Source: Eggerthellales bacterium UBA948
GTDB lineage: Bacteria; Actinomycetota; Coriobacteriia; Coriobacteriales; UBA8131
NCBI GenBank assembly: GCA_002293265.1
Contig: DBCW01000009.1
Span: 2,922 to 14,518 of the forward strand
Length of the DNA: 11,597 nucleotides
Direction: 5' to 3'
The notes beneath the pieces are model-generated. The model was given only the letters and a program-made list of their open reading frames with translations. It had not been told where the DNA came from and ran no database searches. This document shows, in pieces, positions 8,334 through 11,597 of this stretch (positions within the stretch are counted from its first letter, which is position 1; every line of letters starts with the position of its first letter). Position numbers and translations under genes: made by a program.

Positions 8334-8334
8334 A

Positions 8335-8346
8335 GAACATATGTTC
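8335..8346. promoter_or_regulatory. probable LexA operator (SOS box)
   Basis: GAACATATGTTC is a perfect 12-base palindrome that fits the Gram-positive/actinobacterial LexA site GAAC-N4-GTTC exactly. With flanking bases it differs from the Bacillus-type CGAACATATGTTCG at one position. It begins two bases after the -10 element and covers the expected transcription start, where bound LexA would block RNA polymerase. I noticed no other such site in the window. Confidence 0.7.
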
Positions 8347-8369
8347 GCTATAGACATAACGGAGGGGTA

Positions 8370-9215
8370 ATGGTTAAACAAGAAAATGCAATAATCACCG
8401 TGCAAGGCACTGCAGTTTCTGTGGTTTCGTGTAATCAGGAAGACTTTGTATCGCTAACGGACATAGCGAAATATAGGGATGCCAAAAATCCATCGCAAGT
8501 TATCAGTCTTTGGATGCGCACCTATGCCACCATCGAATATCTTGGCTTATGGGAAAAGCTTCATAACCCAGATTTTAAACCCCACATATATGAGGGGTTT
8601 AAAGCTGAGTCTGCCAAACCACATTTTTGGATGTCTCCCCAACAATGGATAAAGGAAACCGCAGCAATCGGATTGATTTCCAAGTCTGGACGTTATGGTG
8701 GTGGCACATTTGCGCACGTAGATATCGCACTCAAGTTTGCCGGGTGGGTTTCTACGGAGTTTGAGTTGTATCTGGTCACCGAGTTCAAACGTCTTAAAAC
8801 CGAAGAGCAGCAACGCTTGTCACTGGAATGGAACTTACAGCGCACGCTCGCCAAGATCAACTACCGTATTCACACGGATGCTATCAAAGAGCAAATCATT
8901 CCACCGATAGTTACTAAAGAGCAAGCAGGTTTCATCTATGCCAGCGAAGCTGATTTGCTAAACGTTGCACTCTTTGGACAAACTGCCTCACAGTGGCGAA
9001 AGGACAACCCGGACAAAAAAGGAAATATTCGCGACGATGCAGCACTAGAACAGCTAGTCGTGCTGTCTAACCTTGAGAGTATAAATGCTGTTTTAATTCG
9101 CGAGAGTTTACCGCAAAACGAGCAGCTAATCCACCTGAACCAAATCGCAATAACACAGCTAAGCTCACTACTTGATAATGAACATATTAAGAAGCTGGGT
9201 TCGGGTGCAAATTAG
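8370..9215 (+). CDS. KilA-N domain DNA-binding protein, phage/mobile-element type
   Basis: The 281-residue protein has a KilA-N domain at about residues 25-140: DFVSLTDIAKYRD (25-37), VISLWMRTYATIEYLGLWE (44-62), NPDFKPHIYEGFK (66-78), MSPQQWIKETAAIGLISKSG (88-107), GRYGGGTFAH (107-116) and STEFELYLVTEFKRLK (128-143). The C-terminal half, with INYRIHTDAIKE (163-174), ASEADLLNVALFG (191-203) and GNIRDDAALEQLVVL (218-232), also looks like the conserved tail of this family, so the gene seems full length. KilA-N domains bind nucleic acid and are typical of phage and large-virus proteins, including antirepressors; the exact role of this type is not known to me. The gene has its own promoter with an SOS box and a strong ribosome-binding site, and stands alone between direct repeats, which points to acquired DNA. 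No lysogeny, integrase or structural genes accompany it. Confidence 0.9.
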   Translation: MVKQENAIITVQGTAVSVVSCNQEDFVSLTDIAKYRDAKNPSQVISLWMRTYATIEYLGLWEKLHNPDFKPHIYEGFKAESAKPHFWMSPQQWIKETAAIGLISKSGRYGGGTFAHVDIALKFAGWVSTEFELYLVTEFKRLKTEEQQRLSLEWNLQRTLAKINYRIHTDAIKEQIIPPIVTKEQAGFIYASEADLLNVALFGQTASQWRKDNPDKKGNIRDDAALEQLVVLSNLESINAVLIRESLPQNEQLIHLNQIAITQLSSLLDNEHIKKLGSGAN

Positions 9216-9294
9216 AGCAAATGAAGAAATCATGGTGCGAGACAAAATATGAATAGCAAAGCTTTGAGTAATTATCAAAATAGTGGGACTACCC

Positions 9295-9498
9295 ATGCCC
9301 GATAACAGAGAACTTGCCACACTCATACTCATGGCGGTATCGGCAGTTATTATTGTCATCTTCCTGAAATCACAGAACACCGTCAGCAAGGCTATACTCG
9401 GTATCCTCAAAGCGTTCTTCGTAAGGCGGCTTCAACTTCGCTTCGCTCATAGACCATTTTTTGGGTACCCTTTTCATCCTGAGCTAAACGATTCTTAA
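9295..9498 (+). pseudogene. small membrane protein, 5' part only, running into the direct repeat
   Basis: ATG 9295 opens a 67-codon frame. Residues 1-45 look like genuine protein: a short polar start MPDNRELATL, one hydrophobic helix (LILMAVSAVIIVIFL, 9-23) and a KSQNTVSKAILGILKAFF segment (24-41). This resembles the N-terminus of an uncharacterised membrane protein that I cannot name. From about residue 46 the frame enters the right repeat copy at 9441, loses hydrophobic character, and stops at 9498. In the left copy the corresponding frame ends differently, so this tail is not a conserved coding sequence. I infer a gene whose 3' part was lost or replaced at the repeat boundary. A weak GTGGGA lies before the ATG (a GTG at 9283 is also in frame). 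It follows the KilA-N gene by 79 bases and may have been co-transcribed. It could instead be a real short single-helix protein. Confidence 0.45.
9441..9496 (+). repeat. right copy of ~57-base direct repeat
   Basis: Same orientation as the left copy and identical to it over 26 bases (9441-9466) and again over 14 bases (9483-9496). The middle differs by several substitutions and one indel. The central palindrome is perfect here (GGGTACCC, 9463-9470). It lies 1248 bases from the left copy. It overlaps the 3' end of the truncated membrane-protein frame and marks the right border of the island. Confidence 0.9.
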
Positions 9499-9718
9499 GC
9501 TCTCATCGCCCGCATCACACAGTGTCCGAAAAGTCTCATTCTTCCATTAAACCTCAACTGAATATCAACGGATCTATTGAGATGGGGTGATATTCGCTTT
9601 GCAGACTGGTCATGCGATAAAAGAAACCAGCAAGCTTCGTACTGATAAAAGTTTTAAAAACTTAAAAAATCTCAGATAACTACAGGTATTGCGGTATTAA
9701 CGTGGAGGTGCATTGAAT
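9499..9718. other. non-coding stretch before the cytochrome-like gene
   Basis: No gene supported. It contains the tail of the right repeat (CCGCATCA, 9510-9517) and an A+T-rich block with a perfect hairpin, AAGTTTT-A-AAAACTT (9649-9663), followed by AAAAAA, 50 bases before the next gene. The hairpin could terminate island transcription or bind a regulator. I could not assign a confident promoter for the downstream gene. Confidence 0.4.
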
Positions 9719-10102
9719 ATGGTTAGCATTATTTTGCCGTGGGTGACAGCAATCCTGGTCTTGCTCTTGATGGCACTTTGGACAATGCGGTTGATTTGTA
9801 CAAAAAGCCGTTTTGAGAATAACCGTACCTTAAAGACGATTCGGCGAATACTGAGGAAAATCCATGCGCCGCTCGCCATTGTCGCTTTAATTGTTGTGTA
9901 CTTCCATTGCAGCGTTGCCGAAAGAGTCACCGGCGAAAGTTCGCTTATGGGCGCAATCTTACTTTTGTGTATGCTTGCAATGTGCCTGACAGGACTTCTT
10001 AAGCGATTGATACCGCGATATTGGCTGATGCTACACAGGGTAATCACTGTCATTATGCTCATCATTTTGATATTTCACATTTTTATAGAAGCTAATCTTT
10101 GA
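9719..10102 (+). CDS. small four-helix membrane protein, probable diheme b-type cytochrome
   Basis: The 127 residues form about four membrane helices (roughly 3-24, 50-66, 75-93, 105-124) joined by a basic cytoplasmic-type loop rich in Arg and Lys (24-48). Four histidines fall in two pairs of identical spacing, His49-X13-His63 and His106-X13-His120, placed so that each pair could hold one heme b on opposite helices. The HX13H pattern is known from ferric-reductase/NADPH-oxidase membrane domains and similar small cytochromes. I infer a heme-binding electron carrier, perhaps taking electrons from menaquinol, but no flavin or iron-sulfur partner is adjacent. ATG 9719 is chosen because GGAGGTG lies 8 bases upstream; an in-frame TTG at 9713 is too close to it. 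It ends 53 bases before the U32 gene and may share its transcript. Confidence 0.7.
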   Translation: MVSIILPWVTAILVLLLMALWTMRLICTKSRFENNRTLKTIRRILRKIHAPLAIVALIVVYFHCSVAERVTGESSLMGAILLLCMLAMCLTGLLKRLIPRYWLMLHRVITVIMLIILIFHIFIEANL

Positions 10103-10136
10103 TACTTTGCTGTATTTAAAAGCGAGCAATTTGTTT

Positions 10137-10143
10137 GGAGTGG
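10137..10143 (+). promoter_or_regulatory. ribosome-binding site of the five-codon frame
   Basis: GGAGTGG is the only good Shine-Dalgarno sequence before the U32 gene. GGAG lies 7 bases from ATG 10148, 15 from GTG 10156 and 27 from ATG 10168. It therefore fits the mini-frame best and decides how the U32 start should be read. Confidence 0.45.
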
Positions 10144-10147
10144 TAAA

Positions 10148-10165
10148 ATGAACGTGTGTTGTTAA
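10148..10165 (+). CDS. possible five-codon leader peptide MNVCC
   Basis: ATG-AAC-GTG-TGT-TGT-TAA sits at the right distance from GGAGTGG. It overlaps the upstream GTG start of the U32 gene in another frame and stops two bases before ATG 10168. Ribosomes finishing it could restart on the U32 gene. The two adjacent Cys codons are curious given the cysteine-rich downstream protein. So short a frame can arise by chance, and translation is not shown. Confidence 0.3.
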   Translation: MNVCC

Positions 10166-10167
10166 AT

Positions 10168-11415
10168 ATGAATCCACAGTTACCCAGTATAAAAACGCCC
10201 GAGCTGTTAGCTCCTGCCGGTGGCAGAGAGCAGCTTGAGTATGCCTTGCGCTTTGGGGCAGATGCTATATATCTTGCAACCGACCGCTTTGGGCTACGCC
10301 AACGAGCAGACAATTTTACCTTAGATGATATTCCTCAAGCAGTCGCACAAGCTCATGCTCTGGGAGCAAAAGTGTTTGTGACCTGCAATGCCTATATGAA
10401 CAATGATGATTTGGCTCATTTACCCGATTATCTTGTTGCACTTGAACAAGCCAAAGTTGATGCCGTCATCATCAGCGATCTGGGAACTCTTCGCATGGCT
10501 AAACGTTATGCTCCCGATGTGGCTATACATGTGAGCACACAGGCAAATACCTCAAACGCAGAAGCAGCACTTATGTGGTACGAATTGGGAGCCAATCGTA
10601 TAGTCTGTGCACGCGAGATGAGCTTGAAAGCGATCGCGCAAATGCGCTCTGAGCTTCCAAAAGAACTTGAACTTGAAGTGTTTGTGCACGGTGCAATGTG
10701 CATGGCGATATCGGGCAGATGTCTAATCAGCGATCATTTAACAGGACGTTCTGCTAACCGCGGACATTGCACTCAACCCTGTCGCTGGGGGTATGAGCTA
10801 CTTGAGCCAACGCGTCCTACGCAGCGATTCCCTATAGAAGAAGACGGTCGCTATACTTATCTTATGGATTCAAAAGATCTTTGCATGCTTGAACATCTTG
10901 ATGACATCGTAAATACCGGTGTTGATTCAATTAAAATTGAGGGGCGCAACAAAAAGGCTTTCTATGTTGCAACCGTAGTAAATGCATATCGCCGAGTGCT
11001 TGACGGAGCTGATCCAAAACTAATGCTTCCTGAGTTAGAGACGGTGTCACACCGACCATATTCCACGGGCTTTTACTATGGCTCTGCCGAGCAAACTCCT
11101 GATCAGGATATATACGTTCAAAGCTACGACTGGGTGGCAGTTGTAAGTGATGAAGAGGTGCTCGAAAAAGACAGAGTGAAAGTAGTTTGCCGAAACCGCT
11201 TCTACGAAGACGATAAACTAGAGGTGCTTTCTCCGCATCGGCAAGTAGAAACACTGGTGGTGTCCGACCTACGCCGCGAGTATGCCACCGGGGAAAGCGA
11301 ATCGGTTAAAACCGCCAATCAAGTCATGAAGGCTTATTCGTTTGCCACGACAGCCAAACTGAGTGCCTACGATATTTTGCGGGTAAAACGAATGGATCCG
11401 AATCAGAAGAACTAA
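10168..11415 (+). CDS. U32-family protein, TrhP/YegQ-like tRNA hydroxylation factor
   Basis: Annotated in many genomes as a collagenase-like U32 peptidase. Single-domain members such as E. coli YegQ (TrhP) are needed for prephenate-dependent 5-hydroxyuridine formation at the tRNA wobble position. From ATG 10168 it has 415 residues, like the B. subtilis YrrO-type proteins. It shows the barrel start PELLAPAGGREQLEYALRFG (11-30), the U32 signature EVFVHGAMCMAISGRCLIS (170-188), and four cysteines (178, 185, 201, 205; NRGHCTQPCRWGYEL) expected to bind an iron-sulfur cluster. DSIKIEGR (253-260) and a C-terminal small beta domain (NRFYEDDKLEVLSP, 343-356) follow. GTG 10156, in frame four codons earlier, is equally possible. 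The mini-frame stop favours ATG 10168 by coupling. Family assignment is firm; the tRNA role is by homology. Confidence 0.9.
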   Translation: MNPQLPSIKTPELLAPAGGREQLEYALRFGADAIYLATDRFGLRQRADNFTLDDIPQAVAQAHALGAKVFVTCNAYMNNDDLAHLPDYLVALEQAKVDAVIISDLGTLRMAKRYAPDVAIHVSTQANTSNAEAALMWYELGANRIVCAREMSLKAIAQMRSELPKELELEVFVHGAMCMAISGRCLISDHLTGRSANRGHCTQPCRWGYELLEPTRPTQRFPIEEDGRYTYLMDSKDLCMLEHLDDIVNTGVDSIKIEGRNKKAFYVATVVNAYRRVLDGADPKLMLPELETVSHRPYSTGFYYGSAEQTPDQDIYVQSYDWVAVVSDEEVLEKDRVKVVCRNRFYEDDKLEVLSPHRQVETLVVSDLRREYATGESESVKTANQVMKAYSFATTAKLSAYDILRVKRMDPNQKN

Positions 11416-11458
11416 ATACTACATGAGTCCTGTCTGACCGGCAAGTGAACTGACCCAT

Positions 11459-11483
11459 CAACCTTGGATAAACTGCAAGGTTG
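11459..11483 (+). terminator. possible terminator hairpin after the U32 gene
   Basis: CAACCTTG and CAAGGTTG form a perfect 8-base stem around a 9-base loop, 43 bases after the U32 stop. The following GCAGGCTTTAACTTTT is only moderately T-rich, so this is a weak intrinsic terminator or another hairpin. CATTC-A-GAATG (about 11512-11522) makes a further short palindrome downstream. Confidence 0.4.
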
Positions 11484-11560
11484 GCAGGCTTTAACTTTTA
11501 GAATGCCGTTCATTCAGAATGTTTTGGATTAATCTGAGTAGATCGGCGCTTACCTACGAT

Positions 11561-11592
11561 GGTCAGACTGTCCGAAAACTACGTGTCTGACC
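11561..11592. repeat. 8-base inverted repeat GGTCAGAC-N16-GTCTGACC
   Basis: Perfect arms at 11561-11568 and 11585-11592. A third copy of GTCTGACC occurs at 11432-11439, so the 11432-11568 segment is itself bounded by inverted copies. The inner stretch TGTCCGAAAA also occurs at 9523-9532. Such sequences are seen at insertion-sequence ends, but no transposase is in the window. It may also be an operator for a gene to the right. Confidence 0.4.
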
Positions 11593-11597
11593 CGAGT

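Larger units (their letters stand above)
8055..8334. other. non-coding stretch between the LuxR-type gene and the KilA-N gene
   Basis: No supportable gene on either strand. It holds a weak imperfect hairpin (CCAG/CTGG arms, flanked by GAAAT and ATTTC, 8120-8150) that could end LuxR transcription but lacks a proper T-tract. The left copy of the long direct repeat follows, then the KilA-N promoter. The stretch marks the left border of the accessory island. Confidence 0.5.

Noticed and set aside
9221..9256. Eleven-codon frame MKKSWCETKYE after the KilA-N gene
   Set aside because: No ribosome-binding site and too short to support.
9441..9496. Minus-strand peptide through the repeat (LKNRLAQDEKGTQK...)
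   Set aside because: It looks protein-like in the right copy, but the left copy has an indel that breaks the frame, a TGA closes it upstream, and no start codon serves it.
9523..9532. TGTCCGAAAA shared with 11569-11578 as transposon ends
   Set aside because: Ten-base matches two kilobases apart are expected many times by chance in a window this size, and no transposase is present.
9697..10065. 122-codon minus-strand frame opposite the cytochrome-like gene
   Set aside because: Shadow frame; the plus-strand gene has a strong ribosome-binding site, ordered membrane helices and paired histidines.
1..11597. CRISPR arrays, tRNA or rRNA genes, riboswitches
   Set aside because: No regularly spaced repeats, no tRNA-like fold ending in CCA or T-loop motif, and no recognisable riboswitch core were seen by eye; no computational scan was possible.

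Overview
The window carries most of a classical (Men) menaquinone biosynthesis operon on the minus strand. A divergently transcribed membrane-anchored LuxR-type regulator, a small accessory island and two housekeeping-type genes follow on the plus strand. No rRNA, tRNA, CRISPR array or transposase gene was seen. The moderate G+C content, the complete o-succinylbenzoate route to menaquinone and above all the LuxR regulator with about twelve membrane segments and a C-terminal helix-turn-helix suggest an anaerobic or microaerophilic actinobacterium of the Coriobacteriia (Eggerthella/Slackia-like). This is an inference from gene style, not a phylogenetic result.

Layout. Positions 1-6353 (minus): menF, menD, menH, menB and menE follow each other in transcription order, with a 4-base ATGA overlap (menF/menD), a 20-base overlap (menD/menH) and gaps of 55 and 45 bases. 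They take chorismate to isochorismate, SEPHCHC and SHCHC, then o-succinylbenzoyl-CoA to DHNA-CoA. The step between, SHCHC to o-succinylbenzoate (MenC), has no separate gene here. However, the menE frame runs past the usual end of MenE into residues that look like the start of MenC, so a MenE-MenC fusion cut by the window edge is likely.

Positions 6354-6614: a divergent control region with a probable menF promoter and two related TATCA/TGATA dyads. Positions 6615-8054: the LuxR-type regulator. Positions 8055-9718: an accessory island. A KilA-N protein gene sits under what looks like a perfect SOS (LexA) operator, GAACATATGTTC. It is followed by the beginning of a small membrane protein gene that runs into a repeat. 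An imperfect ~57-base direct repeat with an identical 26-base core stands on both sides, about 1.25 kb apart.

Positions 9719-11415: a 127-residue four-helix membrane protein with two His-X13-His pairs (a probable diheme b-type cytochrome), then a U32-family protein of the TrhP/YegQ type. Between them is a five-codon reading frame that owns the only good ribosome-binding site. Positions 11416-11597 hold no gene but have a terminator-like hairpin and an 8-base inverted repeat whose sequence recurs a third time.

The most interesting observations are the SOS-controlled KilA-N cassette between direct repeats, the apparent MenE-MenC fusion, and the minimal HX13H membrane cytochrome.
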